DNA of 64,000 nucleotides from Hypomyces perniciosus (lineage: Eukaryota; Ascomycota; Sordariomycetes; Hypocreales; Hypocreaceae): the NCBI GenBank assembly GCA_008477525.1, contig SPDT01000001.1, positions 4,650,001 to 4,714,000 of the forward strand. Direction: 5' to 3'. Both the position numbers and the translations under genes were made by a program. The first letter of the stretch is position 1, and every line of letters starts with the position of its first letter. The notes under the pieces are model-generated. The model saw only the letters and a program-made list of their open reading frames with translations, made no database searches and had not been told where the DNA came from. Below, one piece after another: positions 22,663 to 34,285 of this stretch.

Positions 22663-23886
22663 GGGAGCCCATAGGGCCACGGGTACCCGTGAAAATTATG
22701 TCAGCATGGCCAAGCAAGTGTCAAGCTCAGGAATGGGATAATAAATCCAGGAGTGCAGCTCATTAATCTGCAAGCCAGTCAGTATTTGTTTTCATCAGCT
22801 ATTTTTGTGTATACAAGCAGAAGCTTTTCCCACCTAATTTGGGATCAGCAAGAGTGTCGAATTCTACCGTTTTCTAGTCATCCTATATGCTGACACAAAG
22901 TGGAATGCAGTACTCCGTAGCCTAAGCTATGCTATATTAACCTGTGTCCAAGAGCTAAGCTACCACAATCACTAGCCACACAGACCTAAAGTCGTCGTAA
23001 CACAATTGGTCCATCGTAGACCCCGCCTTTTAAAATGCTATGATTGGTTGAAATATTTTAGCACGTGATATAACATGTGAGCCTCCCAGCTTCAGCTCTA
23101 CGCACAGCAGCGGCTTGGAGCTTCAACCTTCAATCTTCAATCTTCAATCAGCAACAGTTATCGCATCAAGGAGGCAGTAGGGAAGAGTCGGCATAGTGAA
23201 TCTAGCGGAATTTAAAGCTTCTATTTGAAGCTCTCTTTCCTGCTGACCTCTCTTCCTTCATTTCTTCCTCCTGCAATTAACTTGCTAATAGTTCTATTGG
23301 CCCTGATGCATTGAGAAGGCGGTAATAAATTCTGCCGGTTGGTGATGAATCTAGGGAAGTTCAATGCCTTCCTTCCTTCCTTCCTTCCTTTTGCATCATC
23401 GCTTCTATCCTTCTTTTGTCAGCAACGTGCCTAGTGTTTTGGTGTAATCCTCACAGAGTCTTCCTCGAGTGGTCAGTCAAGCGGTAACTGCCCAGCCAGA
23501 GCTTCCGCGCTTTGCCAGTCTGCGGCCTGTAAGTCTTGCGGTAAACATTGAGCTATAGCAGCGTTCGTGTCCCTTTGGGGCCCCGAGCGGTTGGCAGTGA
23601 GTTTCCAAAACATCAGGTCGCTTCTGACCTTCTTTTTTCGTCCCTTTCTTCATCATTTCCATCAATCCACAGAAAAGAGAACGTTCTTCGGATATCATTT
23701 GTTAAGGTAAGTGAGCTCGATGCAGATGTTTGTGACATTCTGTAGCTAATCAGCTAACATTCTATTTTGACTGTTTCCCTAAGCCTCGAGCGCCCTCGAA
23801 CCCTGGCCGGCGACCAACAACCGATGCTATACAGGTCATCTTGATCATCGAGAACAGCTCCTCACAGGACCGTTTGAAATATCCAG
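22663..23886. other. Helitron 5' flank, no gene
   Basis: No coding signal was recognised. A (CTTC)n/(CCTT)n microsatellite occurs at about 23364-23390, and TTCAATC repeats at about 23128-23152. The 5' terminus of the Helitron must lie in or near this stretch, but it has only a TC dinucleotide as a signal and cannot be placed by eye. Confidence 0.4.
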
Positions 23887-26800
23887 ATGGCATCAATTCC
23901 AACAACTCCCTCCCCTCTCCCCCCTCACTCGCCAGGCCCGCTACAAGAATCGCCAGTTGAAGAAGCTCTGCGGCAGTGCATTCGCTCTAAGCTGCAGAAG
24001 CCAGATTCTGACTTTATTGGAGCTCGAAACCCCAGTCGCCGCGTTCAAATGTGCCTGAGCTGCCGTGCGAATCATGCTGTAAGCTTAATCCCCTGCTCTA
24101 ACGCTATATCTAAATGCTAATAGCTTCCTAGGCTCTTATGCGAAGCAACCCATTGCGGGAAGCAGCAATTCGTAGCGTAACTGCACCTGCCTCTCGCAAA
24201 AGAAGCTTAAGCTCTGTTGTCACGCCGCAGAGGCTACAGCCACTGTTGCCTCGGCCTGCCGCTGCTTCCCCAGACACTGAGATGCCGTCTCTTCTGCCTT
24301 TGCCCCATCAGACCCCTACCCCAGTTAGAAAATATTACCTGCGAGGCATTCGATCACAGGATAGTCCAGGTCACGCCGCGGCTCACGCTCAACAAGTCGT
24401 CATACAACGAGATCATCGGGCACGCCGCCGAGCAGGTGAAGATCCCTCCCCAACTCCCTTAACGTCAGAGCTTTGAGCTCACAGCAAAGCAGTGCCTTCC
24501 TACCACATGAAGACGAGAATCCAGGCTGTTTCATCTGCGAGATGTGTGGTATTGCTAGACCAATAACCGCGCGGTACCCTGACGGCCTCTGCCTTTACTG
24601 CGCTCGCGGCGTCCGCGATAATGACGACGACGAGGAACAGCAAGTGTGCCTCCGTTGTCTTAGAACACTTGATCACTCCCTATTCTTCTCCTCATGTGGT
24701 CAAGAACGGTCGTACTGCTCGCCCTGCTGTGTGCAGCCTGTTACTGAATCTTCCTCGCGAGCCCAGTCGCTATCGTCGTCACAGTTTAGCAGCAGCTTTA
24801 GCGTGGCAAGTCCCTTACAGCCAGATCCCCTGTAGCCCTTCCCCTCCTCTGCTCAGCGTCAACAAGCCTCAATTCCAGCCAATGATCTCGAGTTTACTGG
24901 TGATCTCGCTGCTATTGCAATTACATTTGCTGACCGGGAACTTCTTGATAAATGGCACACTTCCCTTAACACACAGCAAATAGTTGTCTGCTCTCGCTGC
25001 CGCGAGCGTTGGTTTAATATGAGGCTACGGAGGGGCGTGTGTCATAACTGCGCTCGCATCGATAGCCAGAAGCTTCCAACAGACCCTACTTCTACTCTCG
25101 TGACAATGCCCTTGACTTTGGCGCAGTGCCGGCATTCCTGCCGGAATTATCACAGGTTGAGGAAATGCTCGTCGCTCGGGTCCACGTGCATATACAGATT
25201 TTTCAATACAGAGGCCAGCAATATAAATACCGCGGGCATATAGTCAACTTCCTGCGAGACATTAGCAGCGTGTATATGCAGTTGCCGCTACTCCCTAGGG
25301 AGCTTGATATTATTGTTCTCCGCCCTCTCAACACAGCACAGCAGCCACATATTGTTCGTCAATTCCGGACCTAATTTCGCGTAAGGCAAGGTAGCATTCG
25401 CTCCTGGCTACAGTATTTGAGGGCTTACCACCCCGGCTATAGCGATATTATTGTCGATGAGGAGCGGCTAAGCCAGTTGCCTAAGGACGGGGACGTCGGT
25501 GACCAGCTGCTTACAGAGCTCGTCGACCCAATTGACATTAGGGATAAAGTCGATGACAATATTGCTGATGAGGGCGATGTTGAACAAGCCGCCGTGCCCA
25601 ACTTTATCGCAGACCACAGCGATCTTAAGCTCCTTCGCGCCCAGCTTCAGGGGCAGCCCCAGCCTGAGCCTGGCCATATTCCCCTGCGCTTACGCGCTCA
25701 GCAGCCATACCTAGAGATGCCTGCTATTCGTTCTACGCCGTTGAATGAGTTCAATCGATCACAGCCGCTGCTTTCCCTTGCCTTTCCAACGCTATACCCG
25801 AGGGGGGACGCTGATTTCATCACACCACGTCAGCGCACAATAACATACGGCCACTACATCGAACACGCCTTAAAGTATCATGACGGCCGATTCGCGCGGC
25901 ATCCTCGCTTTCGTTATGTTGTTTTCAATACCCTTATGCGGATGCAGGTGAATTCGAGGAGCACTTTCTTTGTTAAGAAGAGCGGCGGCCGTTCAATCCC
26001 TGTTGACCTTCATCAACTGCGGGCTGCTTTTGACGATGACACCGCTGAGTCTCGCGTTCTCCTCAACAAGGTTGTCCGCTACTCGGGAAGCCTACGCGGC
26101 ACCCGGGCCTTCTGGGGTGGCCGACGGAACCAGCTCGAGGCCCACGTTCACGGCCTAGGCTGTCCGGCAGTATTCATGACGTTCTCTGCTGCCGATATAC
26201 ACTGGCAGAGCCTGCAGAAACACCTTCCGCGTTGTGAGGAGTGGCTCGCGGCTGACCACCGTGCTAAGCTTGCTATTTCCGCTGCCAACTTGCGTAACAA
26301 CCCACTTATCGCCGCGTACCACTTCCATCAGCGCTTCCTGACCTTCCTCAATACCTTCCTGCGCTCGAAATTTAGCATCACTGACTATTAGTTCCGCTAC
26401 GGGTGGCAGGCCTGCGGCAGCACTCATGCTCACGGCCTTTTCTGGTTCGCCAACGCCCCCTCTACAGACCTCCAGTCGGAAGAGGCAAAGTAGGAATTTG
26501 CATGCTACTGGGGAAGGCACTCATCGGCATTTAACCCTGAACCTGGCCGCACTGGCCCGCAAGGTAATGGCGATCCTTTAATATCCTACGACCTGCAGGA
26601 TCCCTCCTTCCAGGCCCTGTCTGAGGTCGTCAACAGAGTACAGAGGCACCGTTGCACTGAGGCTTACTGCCTGCGGCGACGTAGTCTCCCGAACGGTCGG
26701 CTCTCAGAGGATATATCATGCCGCTTCTATTTCCCCCGGCCACTCCACGCAGAGCCCCATGTTACGCACGCACTAAATCCACAGTATCTTCTATTCGATG

Positions 26801-29249
26801 GCGCTCGCAATGACGTATTCCTAAACAACTATAATCGGTCAATTGCACTTGGTTGGCTTGCCAATCACGACATCTCGCCATGCACTTCAACACACGCAGT
26901 TCTCAGTTATATCGCAAGTATTGTAGCAAGGCCGAGTCTAGGACGCAAAGCTATAGCAATATAGCTAAAGAGATACTGCCTCGTATCAGTAGCAAGCGTG
27001 CCTTAACAGGATTCGTTGCGCGCTTTATGAATAAACTGGTTGCCGAGCGTGACTGGTCTGCGATGGAAGTATGTCATCTGCTCCTTAATCTGCCTTTGCA
27101 AATGAGCTCCCGCGTCATTCAGAACGTTGACTGCCGGCCCCTGCACCAACAACAGCACCGAGATGTGGTTGAGGGCGATAATATTCAGTCAGGTCAGAGC
27201 GTATACCAAAAGTACCTTAACTGGAAGCCAGAGTGGCTCCAAATCAGCTACTTTGAGTTCCTTACAAAAGTTAACTTTACGCGGCCTGTATGGCAGTATT
27301 TCCCGAGGGCCCCTGACCGTATTCTCAACTACTTTCCGCGGTATAAGCCTGATAGGGAACATAGCGACTTCGAGGACTTCTGCCGCGTAAAGCTAACCCT
27401 CCACCATCCTCATTCCTTGATCGAGTCGGTCAAGGTCGTTGAAGAAAGTCAGTTTAATACATATACAGAGGCATATAACTACTGCCTTGAAATCCACTGT
27501 GACGCCCACTTCGATGACTACTATGACAAGCTCCCTCCCCCTGTTGAAGATCTATTTGAGGCCGACCCTTTTGAAGACGAGATAGCGCCCAAGGACTGGG
27601 AGCAGCTTGCTGCGCAGCTGCCGCAGCGTGATCCTGATACTGAAGATATTGAGTTGCTTGGTAACCGCGACCTTGACCTAACTCATGACTGGTCGCCGCA
27701 CATCGGCAGGTATCCTGATCTCCTTAATGGCGCTGACTACTGGAAGCTGTGTAAGGAGCATTACCCCGAGCAGGAGGATATGGACTCTTCTGATAGTATG
27801 TTTGACCGTTTGAACGCACAGCAGCGGTTGGCATTTAATATACTGATTGACCATATACAACAGAGCCTTGACAATACTGCTGAAGCACCGCCGCAGCTGC
27901 TATTGCAGGTTGACGGCGAGGGTGGCACTGGGAAATCGTTCCTGATCCATGCAATCTCAACCCGTATTGCCCAATTAGCCCCCGGCGCCCTCGTCAGGAC
28001 TGCCCCAACCGGCGTAGCAGCGAATGCTATTAATGGAATGACGATCCACTCCCTCCTGCGCCTCCCGGTCTCTAAGTCGATTGGACTCATCAATCCCCTG
28101 CCGCCCTCGGACCTTTCCTCTCTACAGGCAAAGCTTCGCCCTATCCGGTATATTATTATTGACGAGAAATCCATGATTGGGCTGCGTACCCTAAGCTGGA
28201 TCGACGACCGGCTACGCCAGGTCTTCCCGGAGTCACAGGATCAATTCTTCGGGGGGCGTAACATCCTCTTGCTCAGTGACTTTTATCAGTTACCGCCGGT
28301 TATAGAAAAGCCTCTATTTACAACAGCCAATATCACTACGCTGTGGGAGATCAAGGGTCGCAACGCATATAAGGCGTTCAATAAGACGGTCGTCTTACAG
28401 CAGGTTATTCGTCAGCAGGGAGATGACCAGGTGGCTTTCCGAGCTGCCCTCCGGGGCCTCCGCTATAATGAGCCTACACTAGAGGACTGGAGGCTCCTCT
28501 GCACTCGTCTCCGGGCCAATCTGCCGCTGCCAGAGGTCGCTACGTTTAATGATGCTATACGCATATACCCGACTAATAACCAGGTTAACGACTATAACCG
28601 TGACCACATGGAACGACTCAACACCCCCTGTGTGCAGGTCGTCGCCTCAAACGTAGGTCCTAAGGCTGCTGAAGTCGACTCGGCTGGCGCCGGCAACTTG
28701 CATAACAAGATCCCGGTGTGTATAGGGCCTCGGGTTATGCTGACTGAGAACGTTTGGACCGCTGTTGGGCTAGTCAACAGGGCATTCGGCAATGTCTATG
28801 ACGTTTCGTGGGGATCGAACGTCACAGACCCCATCAGAGAATATCCCACCGTACTGTTAGTTCGTTTTGACAGGTATAGCGGCCCGGCCTACTTCAGCGA
28901 CCCGGATCTCTATAGTGTCGTACCGGTTTTTCGTTCGAATCGTGATTTCTTGAAAGGCAGCGCCTCTTGCCAACGAACTCAATTCCCGTTAACGATAGCG
29001 TACGCAATTACAGTGCACAAATCTCAGGGCACAACATTGGACCGCGCTGTGGCTGATGTCAGTAGCCGGGACTTCCAAGCCGGCCTCTCCTACGTTGCCG
29101 TATCTCGAGTGAAGTCGCTGCAGGGTATTATGTTTGACGCCTCTTTTGACCTAAGCCACCTTCGTGCGAAGACCACCACTACATTCGAGTCCCGGGCCCG
29201 CGATGTGGAACGCCGTGCTAGCCAGGTCGTCAGTCCGGTTGTAGAATAG
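23887..29249 (+). pseudogene. Helitron RepHel protein (Rep plus PIF1 helicase), decayed
   Basis: The N-terminal region has Zn-knuckle-like Cys clusters (CLSCRANHA, split by an intron at about 24079-24131; CEMCG, CLYCARG, CLRCLRTLD; CSRCRERWF...CHNC). A segment of the DUF6570 kind follows (LSQVEEMLVARVHVHIQIF, then LPLLPRELDIIVLRPLN). The Helitron_like_N/Rep region runs 25417-26800 and includes the HUH motif HAHGLFWF near 26430. The last 798 codons (26853-29249) encode a PIF1-type helicase: Walker A GEGGTGKS, Walker B IIIDEKSM, LLLSDFYQLPPV, TVHKSQGTTLD and SYVAVSRVKSLQG. Defects are in-frame stops at 25372 (TAA), 26389 (TAG where a W precedes FRYGWQ) and about 26490 (TAG), and a one-base loss near 26920 inside SYIAKYCSKAE. 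Further frame breaks occur in the N-terminal third. The helicase part alone is open. Confidence 0.85.
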
Positions 29250-29505
29250 GAAAGGTAAAAAGAGATGCCTGTAGTAGGTGTAATTTCCTCTATCTTATCT
29301 GCTTTTTTTATATTGTTTACTGCTTTTTGTACGGGAACCGGTCTCCTATAATGCACGGAAAAGATAGTCGTAGGGTCCGCACATATACGTCTATTAGTAC
29401 AGAAATAGAAATAAATAGCTGGAGTGGATCTACTATTTTCCGCCCAAGCTCTCTGCAGCTATGCGTTCCTTAGGTCAGCGAGTCTTCCGCTGGCATCAGG
29501 CCTAG
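23887..29505 (+). mobile_element. Helitron, autonomous-type but inactivated; 3' end at 29505
   Basis: This is a rolling-circle transposon. The RepHel coding region occupies 23887-29249. The 3' end is recognisable: at about 29474-29494 the bases GTCAGCG-AGTCTTC-CGCTGGC form a 7-bp stem (one G-T pair) with a 7-base loop. Seven bases later comes CTAG (29502-29505), followed by T. This matches the Helitron rule of a subterminal hairpin, then CTRR, then host T. The 5' end (TC after host A) was not located, so the given start is the first coding base and not the element end. Confidence 0.75.
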
Positions 29506-29529
29506 TATAACTGATTGAATAGTGGAGAT

Positions 29530-29941
29530 TGTGGTCGCCATCACAACTAGCCAAGTATGATGATCCGGGTTGATTCTCAAGGGATAAACCGAGGTTCGCG
29601 GGTTTATGTTGACAGAGACGTCAGGGATGAATACTGAGCAGGGTAACGTAGTCACAATTCTGTAGAACAGGCGGTTCTGGTGAATGCAATTGTTAACGAC
29701 TGTCTAAGTAACTATACTAAATGAATGACAAGCCAGTCGTATATATACAAAGGAGATACATAGTGAGTGTACTTGGGTCGTCTGGATCACAGCGATCCTA
29801 TCAATCCTGGATCATGGTTCCGTGTAATGATCCTTCTTATGGGATCGTGATTGTAGTGGTGATCCGCCGATGATTGGCCAAAGGTTCCGACGTTCTACCG
29901 TAATCCCGTGACCAGGTCTTCGACATGGTCGGGTCGTGACA
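29530..29941 (-). repeat. LTR-like block just outside the Helitron end
   Basis: On the minus strand the block begins TGTCACGACCCGACC and ends GGCGACCACA, so it has TG...CA ends about 412 bp apart. That is the usual form of a fungal Ty3/gypsy LTR. It starts 25 bases beyond the Helitron terminus. The flanks GAGAT and CCAAG do not form a target duplication, and no internal element follows. Part of it is similar to the first 180 bases of the window. I call it a probable solo LTR with uncertain ends. Confidence 0.4.
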
Positions 29942-30273
29942 CCAAGGGAGTCACATTACCAGCAGTTAATAGTGTAATGTATATTAGTCAAAAATAAACA
30001 AACATCGCGTTATGCTAAATAATGTAATAAAAACAAGCATGCATACATACAGTATACTCTCTCGCTATTATAGACTAATTGGGGATCTCATTGATTTACT
30101 GAATATGAATCCTATGTTAGATCCTCTTTTGCAACCAATACTGAAGCATGGAAAGACTTCCCTTGGCTGAAATTCCCAGGGTATACGAAAACGACGCGCC
30201 TTGAAGTTCTCACATCGTGGATATGGTGATACGGTTTTGATATCGAGTTACAGATGAACTGTGAGCAAAAGAA
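29942..30273. other. AT-rich spacer
   Basis: No gene or repeat was recognised between the LTR-like block and the hAT relic. Confidence 0.5.
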
Positions 30274-30812
30274 ATGGGTCTGTCAGCGCTGTATAAGGAA
30301 GTGGGAGCCAATTTCTTTAATGCTTGTGGTATTATTGCGAAGGCTGAACACCATCCCCACGAGGCTCACGGCCTAGACGATCCGACAGGCAAGCGGAAAC
30401 GAAAGAGGTATGAAGAAAGCCCCCTTCTCCCCGTCAAGCAACGGATAATCGACATGATGTTCAACATCAATGCCCGTTTCCCCAGAGATCAAGCCATAAT
30501 TAACGCGTTAAAGACGAACTTTGTGAAAGAGGCGTTTCTAGCAATATCTTATCAATTAGATTATTGATACTAATATTTCTTTTCGTACCTTTGAACATCC
30601 TCGCCTTCGTCAGGCTTTCGAATACGCCAATCCCCTAGCTTTTCGTCTTCAGAAACTTGTTTTTGGCTTACCTGAGCTTCGCGACAGTCATACGGGCGCA
30701 AATATTGCGGGGGAAATTACAAATATCCTTGATGAGTATAATGTTAACGACAAATTGGACACTTCTCTCTTGACAATACTTCAAATAATAATACTGCGAT
30801 GACTTCGCTGGC
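30274..30812 (+). pseudogene. hAT-type transposase relic
   Basis: A 97-codon frame (KRKRKRYEESP, then VKQRIIDMMFNINARFP, then KEAFLAISYQLD) stops at 30567. In a shifted frame the similarity continues with FRTFEHPRLRQAFEYANP. After another shift comes the hallmark hAT segment TGANIAGEITNILDEYNVNDKL, and in a third frame LDNTSNNNTAM. In hAT transposases this region (I-ILxEY-I--KLGYF-LDNA-NN-TAM) contains the catalytic Asp of the RNase-H fold. At least three frame breaks and loss of the C-terminal dimerisation domain show that it is dead. No terminal inverted repeats or 8-bp duplication were found. Confidence 0.6.
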
Positions 30813-31888
30813 AAGATAACGATTCGCTGGGGTGATAAGGTGGCCTTGCAATTGCAAGTACCTAGGTACATGTAGCCAAGGTGAAGTCAAACAGCCACGC
30901 TAAAAGCCGCAGGGGTAGCGCGACGCGGTCTTTGACTATTACCCGTTAGTCACAAAAGTCCTGATTCCCCCCCTCACATTCACACCAATTTCTAAGGTAT
31001 ATTTCTTCAAAAAAAAAACATTCCAATTATTAAAAAAAAATCTCTATAACTTTATTCTTTTCTTTCCCGGGCTGCACGCCATTCAGCCATCTCCCTCATT
31101 ATCTTTTTATAGCGTACCCCATGCTGGTTAACTATTGGTAATGGCGATAATTGTCTCTCTGTACGTCTCTAATGCCTCCAACGCCGGTACTCTTAGTTTT
31201 AGCTGCACTGTGGCATGCCCCGTCATAGATCATGTAAGCATTCTTGCGACGCTAACTACTCGACACTACTTACCCGCTACCTGAGCATATCCGTTAATCT
31301 GATAAAATCCTGCTTTTTTTTAGGGCAGCCTATCAGCCATTTTTGGCTCTACTTTGTAGCTTGAAGTATTCTTAGGTACTGCTGGCTCGTGCACTCAAAA
31401 CCCAAAGAGTGTAAAAAAGGAAACCAATTTCGCTCTTAGCTGTATGCATGTACATGTGTAGTATGTATGTACATCCCTCTCGATGTTGGAAGCTTAGCCA
31501 TCGTCAATAATAATTATTAACCTTCTGTACATAGCAGCTCCTTGGCTTGTGCTAGAAATTCAGCTTGCTTCGAGGCTACCTGGCAAAATTGATCAAGATG
31601 GGGCAGTCCCACCTTTACTAAATGACACTCTTTTTGTGTTTTCTTCCTGTCAATTTGATTTCCTACATATATAATTCGGCCATTCCAGTAGGCCATCTCA
31701 ATTATTTGTGGCTATTTCGGTACGAAGACATAAGCACGTGCGCGCTGAGTGGGGCGTTAGTCGTAAACACTGAAAACCAAAATGTGTGTATGCATTTTGC
31801 TCTCTTTGGACAATTCCAGAAGAGCTTCGCCCTTACAAAGCCCGAAGCAACCATTTTCGGACTTATTGCACTGAGTGAACGATCTAGA
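30813..31888. other. Intergenic with simple A-rich tracts
   Basis: No gene was recognised. There are poly-A runs near 31010-31045, a CATGTA/ATGTACAT-rich stretch at about 31445-31475, and ordinary AT-rich sequence. The frame open from 31622 continues into the kinase-like gene, but its first 89 codons look non-coding. Confidence 0.45.
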
Positions 31889-34285
31889 ATGGACGATATT
31901 GAAGAGCTACGACGCTTACTCCGTGAGGAGCAACAGAAGCGCGAGGAAGAGCAACAAAGGCGCGAGGGAGCGGAGCGTCGTGCATCGGCAGAACAACAGA
32001 AACGCGAGGAAGAGCAACAAAGGCGCGAGGAAGCAGAGCGCCGTGCATCGGCGGAACAACAAAAGCGCGAGAAGGAGCAACAAAAGCGCGAGGAAGAGCA
32101 ACGGAAGCGTGAGGAAGCGGAGCGTCGTACCTTAGAGGAGCAGCGCCGACGCAAACAGGCTGAAGAATTATCCATTGAATCGCAGCTTCAGACCCTCCCC
32201 CAATACATCGAAGCTTGCCACTCGATCGACATTGCTATTGAAGTGGTGACAGAACGCAGTTTGACTACTCAGGGCGCCCCGACCGATCCGACCGGCCGAC
32301 CATACCCTAAACGAATCATTCCTTGGGAGGAGTTTCCGACCTTGCAAGAAGAGACCTGGGACCAGCTCTCGATTAGCCCCTCTTTTTCATCCCAACGCCT
32401 GTTCCCATCTCTTCATCAGTTGCAATATGTCAAATCCTCACTCCATCCAGTTAGCAGTGAAGATGGGTTGCGATACGTTGAAAGGGACGCCGTCGAGAAT
32501 GCGGTTGAGCGGCTAGTGAAGGAGGCATTCAACGATCCATTAGTACGAGATACTGTTGGCCTCGAAGGAACGATAACATTCGAAAGCCATACGAATCTTG
32601 GGAATCCCACCAACTCAATTTCTGAGTCCATAGAGAACACAAGTCTCAGCGAACGTGATACTCCTTCCACGGCTTTGGCCTCAGCTCCCAAGACGCCAGC
32701 TCGCAAGAAACATCGCAAGGCAAGGGGAAAGGGGAACCGGGCGGACCAATTCTGCATATACAAGGCTTCAGGAGGCCGAGGTGTTGCAGCACTCGCTATC
32801 GAGTACAAGGCGCCGCATAAGCTGTCCATTGATGAGGTCATCAAAGGACTTGAAGCAGAAATTCAGCCGGAACGCGATGTAATCAACCAAAAAGGTGAGG
32901 GCTTCGCCTTCAATGCTAGGTGGCTCTGTGCCGCTGTTGTCACCCAGCTCTACTCCTACATGATTGGTAAAGGCATTCAGCACGGCTACGTGTGCACAGG
33001 GCAAACCTTGATCTTTCTGCATATCCCCGATGATCCCTCCACTGTGTACTTCTCAGTATGCGTGCCGAAACTAGACGTACAGGACGATGACGAAGTAAGA
33101 CTCCATCGCACGGCTGTCGCACAGGTCTTCGCTTTTATCCTCCGAGCTCTCAGGGCGAGACCACCGCCGGAGTCATGGCACGACGAGGCTGAAAAACTGG
33201 ATACTTGGGCTGTGGAGTATGATGACATCTTGCGTACCATCTCTCCAAAGGATCGCAAACCCAAGCCGCAGCAGCAGTCCCCCTATAAGGGTCAGCGCTG
33301 GAAAGGATTCCAACGCTCACCAATTCGAACCCGTTCCAGATGCAAGCCATCGGAGGATGCCCAGCCAGCGTTGGCAAATGATGACGAGGACCCCCCTTCC
33401 CCTACCGCTCGCCTGGCTCACCCCCCTCGCCAGGTCAAGAAAGCAGCTTCATCGACTGGGACGAGCTCCGGCGGTGGTGCTAGTGCGGAACAGAGCCAGC
33501 GTCAAGGAACTAAGCCAAATATACAAAGCCGGCCATTCTGCACGCAGGAATGCCTTTTCGGGTTGGCACATGGTGAATCGTTGGACAAGAACTGCCCGAA
33601 TGCCAATTATCATGGAAAGAGGCATATCGGCCGACTGAAGTTTCTCCAGCTCCTCCGTGCCCAGCTTGCCAGAGATCGGGGTCATGACGCAGATTGCACG
33701 CCACTCCATCTAACTGGTTCGCGAGGGTCGCTTTTCAAGCTGCGGCTATCATCCCATGGCTACACGCTTGTTGCAAAGGGCGTGGAGGATATGGACCGCG
33801 CGCTTCTCCAGCGCGAAAATGACATATACAACCAACTCCAGGCAATCCAGGGGAAGTACGTCCCCGTATGTCTTGGCAACATAGACCTGGTGCTGCCGTA
33901 CTACTATGACTGCGGGGTATATGTCCGCTTTATGCTTCTGAGCTGGGCCGGGAAGCCTCTATTTGATTGTTTCGAACAAACTACCAAGGCTGGTCTTCTC
34001 AAGGGAGCTGTCGAGGCCTTAGAGCAGGTTCACAAACTTCGGGTCCTGCATCACGACGCCGAGATACGCAATATACTATATGACACGGATACTGGTAATA
34101 TTATGATTGTGGATTTCGAACGGGCCGAGTTCCGCGGCCGCCAATCTCTAGGCTGTATCAGCTCAAATGACCAAGGCCGGAAGAGGAAGCGCGAGATACC
34201 ACAAAAACGTGGAAATGACTTTGCGAGAGAGCTGCAATTTGCTAAGTATTTGATGGAAAAGGCGATCGGCCCAGCGTATAAATGA
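31889..34285 (+). CDS. Coiled-coil / nuclease-like / protein-kinase-like fusion protein
   Basis: I chose the ATG at 31889 (MDDIEELRRLL, 798 aa) because it opens the coiled coil; the frame is open from 31622. Residues about 5-95 are a charged coiled coil of repeated QQKREEEQQRREEAERRASAE-like units, built on tandem DNA repeats. Residues about 285-430 (CIYKASGG-RGVAALAIEYKAPHKLS, then TQLYSYMIGKGI) have an E-x-K pair (E305, K307) like the core of PD-(D/E)XK nucleases. Residues about 430-600 are low complexity. Residues about 600-790 form a small kinase lobe pair: GSRGSLFKLRL, LVAKGV, RENDIY, catalytic HHDAEIRN (H721, D723, N728) and DFE (742-744) in place of DFG. This C-terminal domain is a large multicopy family in Eurotiales. 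Fusions of REase-fold nucleases with kinases are known among Crinkler-type proteins. Function here is inferred, not shown. No intron or defect was seen. Confidence 0.75.
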   Translation: MDDIEELRRLLREEQQKREEEQQRREGAERRASAEQQKREEEQQRREEAERRASAEQQKREKEQQKREEEQRKREEAERRTLEEQRRRKQAEELSIESQLQTLPQYIEACHSIDIAIEVVTERSLTTQGAPTDPTGRPYPKRIIPWEEFPTLQEETWDQLSISPSFSSQRLFPSLHQLQYVKSSLHPVSSEDGLRYVERDAVENAVERLVKEAFNDPLVRDTVGLEGTITFESHTNLGNPTNSISESIENTSLSERDTPSTALASAPKTPARKKHRKARGKGNRADQFCIYKASGGRGVAALAIEYKAPHKLSIDEVIKGLEAEIQPERDVINQKGEGFAFNARWLCAAVVTQLYSYMIGKGIQHGYVCTGQTLIFLHIPDDPSTVYFSVCVPKLDVQDDDEVRLHRTAVAQVFAFILRALRARPPPESWHDEAEKLDTWAVEYDDILRTISPKDRKPKPQQQSPYKGQRWKGFQRSPIRTRSRCKPSEDAQPALANDDEDPPSPTARLAHPPRQVKKAASSTGTSSGGGASAEQSQRQGTKPNIQSRPFCTQECLFGLAHGESLDKNCPNANYHGKRHIGRLKFLQLLRAQLARDRGHDADCTPLHLTGSRGSLFKLRLSSHGYTLVAKGVEDMDRALLQRENDIYNQLQAIQGKYVPVCLGNIDLVLPYYYDCGVYVRFMLLSWAGKPLFDCFEQTTKAGLLKGAVEALEQVHKLRVLHHDAEIRNILYDTDTGNIMIVDFERAEFRGRQSLGCISSNDQGRKRKREIPQKRGNDFARELQFAKYLMEKAIGPAYK

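Noticed and set aside
31702..32175. Minus-strand Ser/Cys/Phe-rich frame of 157 codons
   Set aside because: It is the antisense of the tandem coiled-coil repeats. The low-complexity sequence is explained by the sense strand.
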